Shown in pieces: positions 1 through 5,345 of a DNA stretch of 8,104 bases. This stretch comes from Candidatus Woesearchaeota archaeon (lineage in GTDB: Archaea; Nanobdellota; Nanobdellia; Woesearchaeales; GW2011-AR9): the NCBI GenBank assembly GCA_016203215.1, contig JACQNF010000019.1, positions 1 through 8,104 of the forward strand, given 5' to 3'. Position numbers and translations under genes: made by a program. Each line of letters opens with the position of its first letter. The first letter of the stretch is position 1. Below the pieces are notes generated by a model that saw only the letters and a list, made by a program, of their open reading frames with translations, was not told the DNA's origin and searched no databases.

Positions 1-3
1 AAC

Positions 4-13
4 GTTTATAAAA
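4..13 (+). promoter_or_regulatory. TATA box of thermosome gene
   Basis: GTTTATAAAA is a good archaeal TATA element. A start site about 25 nt downstream would fall near 34-37, giving a leader of only about 10 nt before the ATG at 46. This supports the ATG at 46 over the in-frame TTG at 22, which would lie upstream of the predicted transcript start. Confidence 0.6.
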
Positions 14-45
14 CAACTTCTTTGAATGTCGATAGTGAAATAGCT

Positions 46-1665
46 ATGTCCACAAACCAAGTTCAACCGATCTTTATCCTCCCCGAAGATACCAAACGGA
101 CTACGGGACGGGAAGCACAGCAGAATAACATTGCGGCGGCGAAGGCAGTTGCCCAAGCTGTGCGAACAACTCTCGGTCCAAAAGGAATGGACAAGATGAT
201 CGTTGATTCTGTCGGTGATGTCACTGTTACCAACGACGGCGTGACGATCCTGAGAGAGATGCATGTCGAACATCCTGCGGCAAAGATGGTTGTGGAAATT
301 GCAAAGACACAGGAAGATTCTGTCGGCGACGGCACCACTACTGCCGTGGTCATCGCGGGTGAATTACTTAAGAAAGCAGAAGAGCTGTTGGAACAAAATA
401 TTCATCCAACCGTTCTTGCCAAAGGCTATCACTTGGCAGAGAAAGAAGCGCAGCGGATTCTTCAGAAGATTGCCAAGCCGATCTCTATTCACGATGTTGA
501 AATGCTGCGGCAGATCGCGGCGACAGCGATGACGGGCAAAGGCGCAGAAGCAAGCAAAGAGAATCTCGCGGACATCCTCGTGACTGCAGTAACGCGTGTT
601 CTTGACGTGAAAACATCCTCAAAAATCGATCTTGAGTGCATTAAAGTCGAACGCGTTATCGGGGAAAGCGCTGAGAAGAGCGAGTTGATTGAAGGCATCG
701 TCCTTGATCGGGAACGTGTCCATCCTGCGATGCCCGTACGTGTTGAGCAGGCGCGCATTGCTCTGCTCGATGCCGCTTTAGAAATCAAGAATACAGAAAT
801 TGACGCTAAAATTCAGATCACCGACCCTATGCAGTTGACGGCATTTCTTGATCAAGAAGAACGAACCTTGCGTGAGATGGTTCGCGCAATTACCGCGAGC
901 GGAGCGACGGTCGTGTTCTGCCAGCGAGGGATCGACGATCTTGCCCAGCATTTCTTGGCTAAGGCTGGCGTCATTGCCGCGCGAAGGGTGAAGAAAAGCG
1001 ATATGGAGAAGCTGGCAAAAGCAACCGGAGGTAAAATCATCAGTTCGTGGAAGGAACTATCTCCTGCCGATCTTGGTTTTGCAGGTGTTGTGCGTGAAGA
1101 GAAAGTCGGTGAAGAAAAGATGATCTTTGTTGAAAAATGCACAAATCCCAAGGCGGTTACCCTTCTCGTTCGCGGCGGCACTGAGCACGTTGCTGACGAA
1201 GTAAAACGTGCCGTTACCGATGCTCTTGGCGATCTCGGCGCAGCAATCCGCGACGGTTTTGTCGTTGCCGGAGCAGGGTCTACGGAGATGGAAGTTGCGC
1301 GTGGCCTTCGACACTATGCGCGGACGTTATCTGGACGAGAACAATTGGCAGTTCAGGCATTTGCAGAGACGCTGGAAGTCATCCCTCGCACCTTAGCGGA
1401 AAATGCGGGTCTTGATCCCATCGATATCCTTACAAAATTACGTTCTGCGCATGACCAACAGCAGACCTGGGCGGGCGTTGATGTTTTTTCAGGAAACGTT
1501 ATGGATGCTTGGGTTAGTGGGGTGTTAGAACCACTGAAGATCAAAACTCTCGCATTGAAAAGCGCCACGGAAGTAGCGGAGATGATTCTGCGAATCGATG
1601 ATGTCATCATGGGCGGTGGAAATAAGAGAGCACCCATTCCCTCACCTGGAGCCGGCTTAGAATAA
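46..1665 (+). CDS. thsA: Thermosome subunit (group II chaperonin, Cpn60/TCP-1 family)
   Basis: This is a subunit of the archaeal cytosolic chaperonin, a double-ring ATP-driven folding machine with a built-in lid. The 539 aa from ATG 46 match the usual family length. Visible landmarks are the N-terminal nucleotide-binding motif [10 protein letters not shown] (about residues 42-51), NDGVTIL (about 63-69), GDGTTT (about 94-99), the apical domain in the middle, [13 protein letters not shown] carrying the expected ATPase Asp, and [10 protein letters not shown] as the GGGAxE-type motif. The C-terminus ends in GAGLE after MGGGNKRAP and lacks the glycine/methionine-rich tail common in thermosomes. 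I chose ATG 46 rather than TTG 22 because of the TATA position. It is convergent with the glycosyltransferase, with 22 bp between them. The family assignment is certain; the alpha or beta subunit type cannot be told, so the symbol is nominal. Confidence 0.96.
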   Translation: MSTNQVQPIFILPEDTKRTTGREAQQNNIAAAKAVAQAVRTTLGPKGMDKMIVDSVGDVTVTNDGVTILREMHVEHPAAKMVVEIAKTQEDSVGDGTTTAVVIAGELLKKAEELLEQNIHPTVLAKGYHLAEKEAQRILQKIAKPISIHDVEMLRQIAATAMTGKGAEASKENLADILVTAVTRVLDVKTSSKIDLECIKVERVIGESAEKSELIEGIVLDRERVHPAMPVRVEQARIALLDAALEIKNTEIDAKIQITDPMQLTAFLDQEERTLREMVRAITASGATVVFCQRGIDDLAQHFLAKAGVIAARRVKKSDMEKLAKATGGKIISSWKELSPADLGFAGVVREEKVGEEKMIFVEKCTNPKAVTLLVRGGTEHVADEVKRAVTDALGDLGAAIRDGFVVAGAGSTEMEVARGLRHYARTLSGREQLAVQAFAETLEVIPRTLAENAGLDPIDILTKLRSAHDQQQTWAGVDVFSGNVMDAWVSGVLEPLKIKTLALKSATEVAEMILRIDDVIMGGGNKRAPIPSPGAGLE

Positions 1666-1687
1666 ATGTGATTCTCCCGTGAAGTCG

Positions 1688-2455
1688 CTATTTTTCTGCA
1701 GGTTGGAACATACTGGGGTGAAACGTAATCTGGCCGATGTGTTCGACAACAACTCCCGTATGAAGATATACTTCAATCCCATTTTCTCGACATAGGCGGC
1801 AGAATCCCCAATCCTCACTTTCAAGAGTTCCATTCTGAACTGAAACAGGAAATAGTTCTGCAACCTTCATCTTTTCTACTTCTTCTGGTGAATAGAATAC
1901 TCTGTTCGGGTCGCAGACCCCCGAGAGATATTGTGGGACTTTCTCGCTTAATCTCCGTAGAACATCTGTTTTGATGCTGAGAAATCCTGTCGGGACATGA
2001 TTCACTTTAACGATGGGGCTCTCCTTGCAATATTCTCTCTTGAAAATTTCAAAACCGGCTAAGGTTGTGGGTGTAATTCCAAAGCGCCTGAGCATCTCCT
2101 CGTTAATTTCCCGAGTAACATTGAAATTGAGGCCTGGCTTTTGGAGTGATTTTTTAAGGTATGTTCCTCCAATGACCTCTTTATCAGCATCGACAATTGC
2201 CAGAAACTGATCAGGAGTAAATGCTGTATCCGCGTCGATGAAGAAAAGCCGGTCGTATCCCCGTGTTATTGCTGCTTTAGCCAGTTCTTGCCGTGCTCGT
2301 GAAATCAATGATTCATTCTGTAAGGCGATAACTTCAAGAGTATATTTTGCAGCTATGCGTGGATCTTGGAACAGACGCAACACGGACTTAAAACATAATA
2401 CTTGCACATTCCCGCCATACGCAGGCATCCCCAACATGATCTTTTCTTTAGACAT
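1688..2455 (-). CDS. GT-A fold glycosyltransferase-like protein
   Basis: Probable glycosyltransferase of 255 aa that would transfer a sugar from a nucleotide-sugar donor. The acceptor cannot be read from sequence. The N-terminus KIMLGMPAYGG is a first Rossmann-like strand. Residues about 49-62 (SLISRARQELAKAA) followed by FFIDADTAF (DxD at 74-76, metal and nucleotide binding) are typical of the 'SRARN..FIDADM' GT families. GTYLKK follows, and the C-terminal ESEDWGFCRLCRENG...VEHIG resembles the (E)D-x-DFC...H region of GT2-like enzymes. There are no membrane helices or signal peptide, so it is probably cytosolic. The ATG at 2455 fits a TATA box about 20-30 nt upstream and a leaderless mRNA; no Shine-Dalgarno is visible. 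It stands alone, convergent with the thermosome gene. Fold confidence is good, substrate unknown. Confidence 0.85.
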   Translation of the reverse strand: MSKEKIMLGMPAYGGNVQVLCFKSVLRLFQDPRIAAKYTLEVIALQNESLISRARQELAKAAITRGYDRLFFIDADTAFTPDQFLAIVDADKEVIGGTYLKKSLQKPGLNFNVTREINEEMLRRFGITPTTLAGFEIFKREYCKESPIVKVNHVPTGFLSIKTDVLRRLSEKVPQYLSGVCDPNRVFYSPEEVEKMKVAELFPVSVQNGTLESEDWGFCRLCRENGIEVYLHTGVVVEHIGQITFHPSMFQPAEK

Positions 2456-2475
2456 ATTCTTTTAGGGATGGGGAG

Positions 2476-2485
2476 TTATAAATAG
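2476..2485 (-). promoter_or_regulatory. TATA box of glycosyltransferase gene (leaderless)
   Basis: Read on the minus strand this is CTATTTATAA. Its centre is about 25 nt upstream of the ATG at 2455, so transcription is expected to begin at or next to the start codon, and no ribosome binding site is seen. Confidence 0.6.
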
Positions 2486-2532
2486 TTTTCTGTCACCTCT
2501 CGCTTCATCTCAGGACTAAACGTTGACTAAAA

Positions 2533-2542
2533 GTTTTTAAAT
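2533..2542 (+). promoter_or_regulatory. TATA box of phosphatidyltransferase-kinase gene (leaderless)
   Basis: GTTTTTAAAT is centred about 26 nt before the ATG at 2564. No Shine-Dalgarno lies between them, so a leaderless transcript is expected. Together with the minus-strand TATA it makes the 108-bp gap a divergent promoter. Confidence 0.55.
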
Positions 2543-2563
2543 CGCTTTTCTTTTGTTCAGAAT

Positions 2564-4039
2564 ATGAACCCTGCGAATGTTATTAGCTTCTTTCGTATTG
2601 CTTCTCTCCCGCTGATTATCTACTTTCTCAGCCAGCGGACAGTGCACGCTTCTTACTGGGCATTGGCAATCTATGGCTTTGCCATGCTCAGCGACGTACT
2701 TGATGGGATCGTTTCCAAGAACAACTCTGGAGGAAATACGATCGGCTCGTTTCTCGATCCTCTTGCAGATAAGATACTTATTTTCGGGATGCTTCTGTTC
2801 TTCGCGATTTCGGCTCAATTTGCCTGGACATTTTTGTTCCTGTTATTCATCCGTGATCTTTTCTTTCTCTCGTTTCGTTTTTTGTCTAGCAGGGAAGATA
2901 TCCTCTTTCTTCAACGGAAAATGTATGAAATTGCATTTACTCTTGGGCAATTCTTCTTGATATTTGGTCTTCTTGTTGAACACCTTATTGATGGTGGATC
3001 ATTACGTTTGTTAAAATATCAAAGTTCTATCCACGCATTTGTCACTTCTATGGAAAGCCTTGTCCTCGTTCTAGCAGTATTATCGCTCATTCATGCGATT
3101 CTCTTCTATACCCGAGAGATTAGGAAGAAAAAACGTACCTCTATTGAAGAGAAACCAATGCCTCTCGTTATCGTTGCTAACAAGCGTTCTCGAGGCTATT
3201 ATAATCTTTATCGGCGGCGTCTGCTTGGAATTTTTGCTCGGCGTCGCGGAGCGAATATTATTTTTTTTCCGAACACTCAGAACATGTATCAGGGGGTTGA
3301 TCGTGATCTTGCCCCCCATCGACGGGTGATCATCGCTGGCGGTGACGGGTCATTTGAGAGCGCGTTAAATTATCCTTCCTTGAATTCAAAGATATTAGGT
3401 TTCTTCCCGCTCGGTGCGGGGAATGCTTTTTACTCGTTCTTTTACAAAGGAAAACGTTATGAGTATCTTCGCTCTCGTTTCCCGTTTAAAGAAATCGACC
3501 TTGATGTTGTTCAACTGGAATACGCCGGCGGCACGAGACAGACGTTGTTTGTGAATCTCGGCTTGGATGCAGATGTCATTCGTTTTAGTCTTGATCGGAC
3601 ACACCATGGTTTCATGGATTATGTTCGGGGCTGTTGGCGGGCATTACAGAACGCACAGGGAAGCTACAATTTTGTTGTTCGAGTTGATGGTCGGAAGCGA
3701 GAACTCTCTAATTGTTCAACAGTTATCCTCGGAAAAGTACCTTATTTCGGCTACGGGATCCGCTCGTTGGTAGGAGCGGTTAAACCTGCCGATGGAAAAG
3801 TATATGGTTTGGGGGTTGTCAACCGTCATGCCTCGTGGCTTAACAAGCCGCTTCGTCTCTGGGCGCTTCTCGTAGGCATGTTCAATTTTGAAGTACCTCC
3901 GCTTCTCTCGTTTAAAGGAAAAGAGCTGGAGATCACGAGTACCATCCCATTTCCGATTCAAGCAGGAGGCGAGTACCTTGGTGAGAGCACGTGGGTGCGG
4001 CTGCGTGTGATTCGAAAACAGAAAGTATTGGTCGTTTGA
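2564..4039 (+). CDS. Bifunctional CDP-alcohol phosphatidyltransferase / diacylglycerol-kinase-like lipid kinase
   Basis: A 491-aa membrane enzyme fusing two lipid-head-group activities. Residues 1-185 form a CDP-alcohol phosphatidyltransferase domain with several hydrophobic helices. Its active-site signature D44-x2-D47-G48 ... G61-x3-D65-x3-D69 is complete, although the usual Ala-Arg after the first Gly is Ser-Lys. This family swaps CMP on a CDP-lipid for an alcohol phosphate. After a basic linker (REIRKKKRTS, about 185-194), residues 200-491 form a DAGK/NAD-kinase-like catalytic domain with AGGDGSFESALN (GGDG at 259-262) and PLGAGNAF (282-289), the ATP-binding motifs of lipid kinases; the C-terminal QAGGEYLG resembles the QxDGE element with Asp replaced by Gly. 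The likely role is archaeal polar lipid synthesis at the membrane; the alcohol and lipid substrates are not determinable. The frame is continuous across the junction, so this is a true fusion unless an assembly error is present. Confidence 0.88.
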   Translation: MNPANVISFFRIASLPLIIYFLSQRTVHASYWALAIYGFAMLSDVLDGIVSKNNSGGNTIGSFLDPLADKILIFGMLLFFAISAQFAWTFLFLLFIRDLFFLSFRFLSSREDILFLQRKMYEIAFTLGQFFLIFGLLVEHLIDGGSLRLLKYQSSIHAFVTSMESLVLVLAVLSLIHAILFYTREIRKKKRTSIEEKPMPLVIVANKRSRGYYNLYRRRLLGIFARRRGANIIFFPNTQNMYQGVDRDLAPHRRVIIAGGDGSFESALNYPSLNSKILGFFPLGAGNAFYSFFYKGKRYEYLRSRFPFKEIDLDVVQLEYAGGTRQTLFVNLGLDADVIRFSLDRTHHGFMDYVRGCWRALQNAQGSYNFVVRVDGRKRELSNCSTVILGKVPYFGYGIRSLVGAVKPADGKVYGLGVVNRHASWLNKPLRLWALLVGMFNFEVPPLLSFKGKELEITSTIPFPIQAGGEYLGESTWVRLRVIRKQKVLVV

Positions 4040-4046
4040 AGCGGGT

Positions 4047-4066
4047 TCCTATTTTTCGGGATTTTC
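4047..4066 (+). terminator. Possible T-run terminator after lipid enzyme gene
   Basis: T-rich runs (TATTTTTC, GATTTTC) directly follow the stop codon and precede the tRNA promoter. This is weak evidence of the archaeal oligo-T type, with no hairpin. Confidence 0.3.
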
Positions 4067-4090
4067 TGGACGGTCTTGACAGCAATAAGA

Positions 4091-4100
4091 TTTATAAAAA
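4091..4100 (+). promoter_or_regulatory. TATA box of tRNA-His gene
   Basis: TTTATAAAAA starts 34 nt upstream of the encoded G-1 at 4125. This fits transcription starting within or just before the short 5' leader of the tRNA. Confidence 0.65.
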
Positions 4101-4140
4101 AGCGCCCTTACTTGCCTCCTGAATGGCGGCCATAGTTTAA

Positions 4141-4164
4141 ATCCACGAGCTACGTGGAGAACAG
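4141..4164 (+). other. 24-nt D-loop intron of tRNA-His
   Basis: The intron lies between tRNA positions 15 and 16. The inner stem is TCCACG/CGTGGA (4142-4147/4153-4158). The central 4-bp helix pairs exon GTTT (4135-4138) with intron GAAC (4159-4162), flanked by 3-nt bulges AAA (4139-4141) and AGT (4163-4165). The expected cuts fall between the second and third bulge nucleotides, at 4140/4141 and 4164/4165. An outer helix is weak, so this is a relaxed bulge-helix-bulge substrate. Confidence 0.8.
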
Positions 4165-4186
4165 TGGTTAGAATGGGGGACTGTGG

Positions 4187-4221
4187 AACATCATCCATTT
4201 TTCCTGCAACAGGTTGCAGAG
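4187..4221 (+). other. 35-nt anticodon-loop (37/38) intron of tRNA-His
   Basis: At the canonical archaeal position after G37. The central helix pairs exon CTGT (4181-4184) with intron GCAG (4216-4219, one wobble). The 3' bulge is A4220 G4221 | A4222. The 5' bulge G4185 G4186 is followed by a short AAC/GTT pairing (4187-4189/4213-4215), so the motif is slightly relaxed. An alternative intron-internal hairpin CTGCAA/TTGCAG (4204-4219) would compete. The boundary is ambiguous by one base because A lies on both sides. Confidence 0.8.
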
Positions 4222-4272
4222 ATCCCCACATCCGAGTTCGATTCTCGGTGGCCGCCCCATTTCTCTCCTAAA

Positions 4273-4282
4273 CATTTAAATA
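4273..4282 (+). promoter_or_regulatory. TATA box of the structured leader / ncRNA
   Basis: CATTTAAATA lies 14 nt after the tRNA-His CCA. A start near 4303-4307 would begin a transcript covering the hairpin region, the tRNA-His-like element and probably the HisG-like and hisS genes. No equally good TATA box is seen between here and 4711. Confidence 0.5.
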
Positions 4283-4304
4283 GAAATTGCATTTTAGACT
4301 ATCT

Positions 4305-4492
4305 ATGATTTCGCAAACCAGTCAAGTCGCTGACGCTCGTGACTTTCAACCAGTTGAAAGAGTTGATTGTCTTCATTGGCAGTGCTGATTTTGTTAGTTA
4401 TCAAACTATTTTTCTTGTCGGAAATGTGTGTGGAGATAGCACACCATTCTTCTACCATCATCGGTAGGGCTTGTGCCCCTTACGATTTTTTT
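4305..4492 (+). ncRNA. Structured untranslated region ending in a T7 run
   Basis: There is no convincing coding potential in this stretch. It holds successive hairpins: AAGTCGC/GTGACTT (4324-4330/4339-4345), overlapped by CTTTCAA/TTGAAAG with loop CCAG (4343-4360), then GTGTG/CACAC (4428-4432/4440-4444), CTACC/GGTAG (4452-4456/4463-4467) and GGGC-TTGT-GCCC (4467-4478). A run of seven T (4486-4492) follows, which resembles an archaeal terminator. It could be a stand-alone small RNA of about 185 nt, or a leader with an attenuation point ahead of the tRNA-like element. It does not match RNase P RNA or SRP RNA as far as I can see. Confidence 0.4.
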
Positions 4493-4494
4493 AT

Positions 4495-4620
4495 GCTTGC
4501 CGTGATGTCTCTAGAGAAACAGCGATTTCTCTACGACACCAAAGTGATCGTTGTCACTTTGAGCGTAAAGATAGCTAGACTGTGAATCTAGATGTGAGAG
4601 TTTGATTCTCTCCGGCAGGC
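4495..4620 (+). ncRNA. tRNA-His-like element (D-arm replaced by two hairpins)
   Basis: This has the outline of a second histidine tRNA. The acceptor is CTTGCCG/CGGCAGG (4496-4502/4613-4619, one T-G wobble) with G4495 facing C4620 as G-1:C73. The anticodon arm is CTAGA-CTGTGAA-TCTAG (4575-4591) with GTG at 4582-4584, the variable region is 4 nt, and the T-arm is GAGAG-TTTGATT-CTCTC (4596-4612). The D region (4503-4574) is 72 nt and holds hairpins TAGAGAAA/TTTCTCTA (4512-4533) and CAAAGTGA/TCACTTTG (4540-4561) instead of a normal D-arm. C56 of the T-loop is T, and CCA is absent (CTT follows). The stems differ in sequence from the neighbouring tRNA-His, so it is no recent duplicate. It may be an mRNA-borne HisRS-binding mimic, an intron-bearing derived tRNA, or a decaying gene. 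Confidence 0.6.
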
Positions 4621-4637
4621 CTTCACAAAGTCGGCCG

Positions 4638-4647
4638 GACTTAAAGC
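4638..4647 (+). promoter_or_regulatory. Weak TATA-like sequence before HisG-like gene
   Basis: GACTTAAAGC could place a start near 4668-4672 and give the HisG-like gene its own short leader. It is a poorer match than the box at 4273-4282, and it also forms half of a small AAGTC/GACTT hairpin (4628-4642). Confidence 0.2.
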
Positions 4648-4661
4648 GGCGGAAAAGACAC

Positions 4662-4826
4662 ATGAAGACAACAATAACACAAAAGGATTTAGAAAATCCG
4701 CAGCGTTTCGTTGCGGAAGGATTGGGTGCGCCAGAAGCAAGAATACGTGAGGCTAAGGCACAGCAAAGTGCTGATCGCCTTCACGACGGTATTTGTGCCG
4801 GAAAATCGTGGACTAGAACGTTTTAA
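4662..4826 (+). CDS. Possible small overlapping ORF, 54 aa (doubtful)
   Basis: ATG at 4662, preceded by purine-rich GCGGCGGAAAAG, opens a 54-aa frame starting MKTTITQKDLENPQRFVAEG. It overlaps the start of the HisG-like gene in another frame and stops at 4824-4826. The first 30 or so codons look natural, but the later part is out of frame with sequence that clearly encodes the first strand of the HisG-like fold. It may be a leader peptide, the original N-terminus separated by a frameshift, or chance. It holds only one His codon, so a histidine-attenuator peptide is not indicated. No family is recognised. Confidence 0.2.
   Translation: MKTTITQKDLENPQRFVAEGLGAPEARIREAKAQQSADRLHDGICAGKSWTRTF
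4698..4716 (+). promoter_or_regulatory. Hairpin touching the Shine-Dalgarno of the HisG-like gene
   Basis: CCGCAGCG/CGTTGCGG (8 bp including one G-T, loop TTT) ends inside the GGAAGG at 4715-4720. That GGAAGG is the best ribosome binding site for GTG 4726, at 5-nt spacing. The fold would hide two of its six bases and would bury a TTG start at 4711. Confidence 0.5.
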
Positions 4827-5328
4827 TTATTTAGCGCTCCGTGAATTTTATGGAGTGAACGTTATATTCCAGCGTACGCGTGGAGAGTTAATTCCTTCAC
4901 TCGTCGAAGAATGCGGAGGATATGGCTGGACGGGAAATGATCTATATGTCAATTATTCCCTTTCTCAAGACCAGAGCCAGCTTCGTCGAATCAAAATGCT
5001 TTCGTGGCCGGAAGAGATAAAACCAAGGCTATGCCTCCTTGGTCCGGGGGAAATCCCAGTGGAGAAATATTATTTCTATAATGGAAATACTGCAGTCGCG
5101 CCGAGGAAATATATTAACATTATCGAGCATTATTGCGAACGGCAACAATGGTATCCTAACATCACGTTCTTAGATGGGCAGGTTGAACGTCAAATTCGAA
5201 AAGGATATGCAGAATTAGCATTTGATATTGTCTATTCTGGGAAGACCCTCCGTGAGGAACGTTTAACGATTTACGATACTATTTTTGATCAGAGTGGATT
5301 TGCTTTGCTGATGCGCGTCGAGAGATAA
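4726..5328 (+). CDS. HisG-like protein (ATP phosphoribosyltransferase catalytic-domain fold, short form)
   Basis: A 200-aa protein resembling the catalytic domain of ATP phosphoribosyltransferase, the first enzyme of histidine synthesis, which joins ATP and PRPP. KVLIAF (14-19) is the first strand. RTRGELIPSLVEE...GWTGNDLY (about 50-74) matches the 'R-x-x-D-I-P-x-L-V...G-x-x-G-x-D' segment. The HisG signature E-x5-G-x-A ... D-x-x-x-S-G-x-T-L is present at 154-175, ending in the PRPP-phosphate loop DIVYSGKTL; one [IV] position is Ala. TIYDTIFDQSGFALL corresponds to the strand and helix after it. The usual N-terminal KGRL loop is missing (PENRGLERF instead), so substrate use may differ. There is no C-terminal regulatory domain, as in short HisG that works with HisZ. 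I chose GTG 4726 because of GGAAGG; TTG 4711 and GTG 4750 are alternatives. hisS follows after 17 nt, implying an operon. Enzymatic function is not proven. Confidence 0.75.
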   Translation: MRQKQEYVRLRHSKVLIAFTTVFVPENRGLERFNYLALREFYGVNVIFQRTRGELIPSLVEECGGYGWTGNDLYVNYSLSQDQSQLRRIKMLSWPEEIKPRLCLLGPGEIPVEKYYFYNGNTAVAPRKYINIIEHYCERQQWYPNITFLDGQVERQIRKGYAELAFDIVYSGKTLREERLTIYDTIFDQSGFALLMRVER

Positions 5329-5345
5329 CTGTGGAGGAGATTACA

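Larger units (their letters stand above)
4125..4259 (+). tRNA. tRNA-His(GTG) with two introns, encoded G-1 and CCA
   Basis: Complete histidine tRNA. The acceptor is GCGGCCA (4126-4132) paired with TGGCCGC (4249-4255). G-1 (4125) faces C73 (4256), the hallmark pair of tRNA-His, and CCA is encoded at 4257-4259. The anticodon stem is GGGGA/TCCCC (4176-4180/4223-4227), the anticodon GTG is at 4183-4185, and the T-arm is CCGAG-TTCGATT-CTCGG (4232-4248). Removing 4141-4164 gives D-stem GTTT/GAAT with a canonical loop AATGGTTA (A14, R15, G18-G19, A21). Removing 4187-4221 gives the seven-base anticodon loop CTGTGGA. The mature molecule is then 76 nt including G-1 and CCA, with A15-T48 kept. Exact splice points are inferred from bulge-helix-bulge geometry. 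Confidence 0.95.

Noticed and set aside
22..45. TTG start extending the thermosome by 8 residues
   Set aside because: The TATA box at 4-13 places the transcript start downstream of this codon, and ATG 46 gives a normal N-terminus.
4049..4231. 60-aa minus-strand frame over tRNA-His
   Set aside because: It is an antisense shadow of the tRNA gene and its promoter.
4302..4388. C/D box guide RNA (TATGATT, CTGA, GTGACT, CTGA-like boxes)
   Set aside because: The C box is poor, the spacer between the last two boxes is far longer than in archaeal guides, and strong hairpins cover the same bases.
4367..4585. 72-aa open frame inside the hairpin region
   Set aside because: It runs through the T7 run and the tRNA-like stems, has no ribosome binding site and shows no recognisable protein features.
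4305..4620. RNase P RNA or SRP RNA
   Set aside because: I could not find the conserved cores of either molecule (P4 region of RNase P RNA, helix 8 of SRP RNA). A covariance search would settle it.
4495..4620. Ordinary second tRNA-His with an archaeal intron in the D-arm
   Set aside because: Not fully excluded. The best D-stem (TGTC 4506-4509 with GATA 4570-4573) leaves three linker bases, lacks A14 and a clear G18-G19, and no bulge-helix-bulge gives a canonical D-loop, unlike the neighbouring gene.
4303..4660. T-box riboswitch
   Set aside because: T-boxes are known from Gram-positive-type bacteria and bind tRNA. Here the RNA resembles the tRNA itself, and no T-box sequence or specifier loop architecture is visible.
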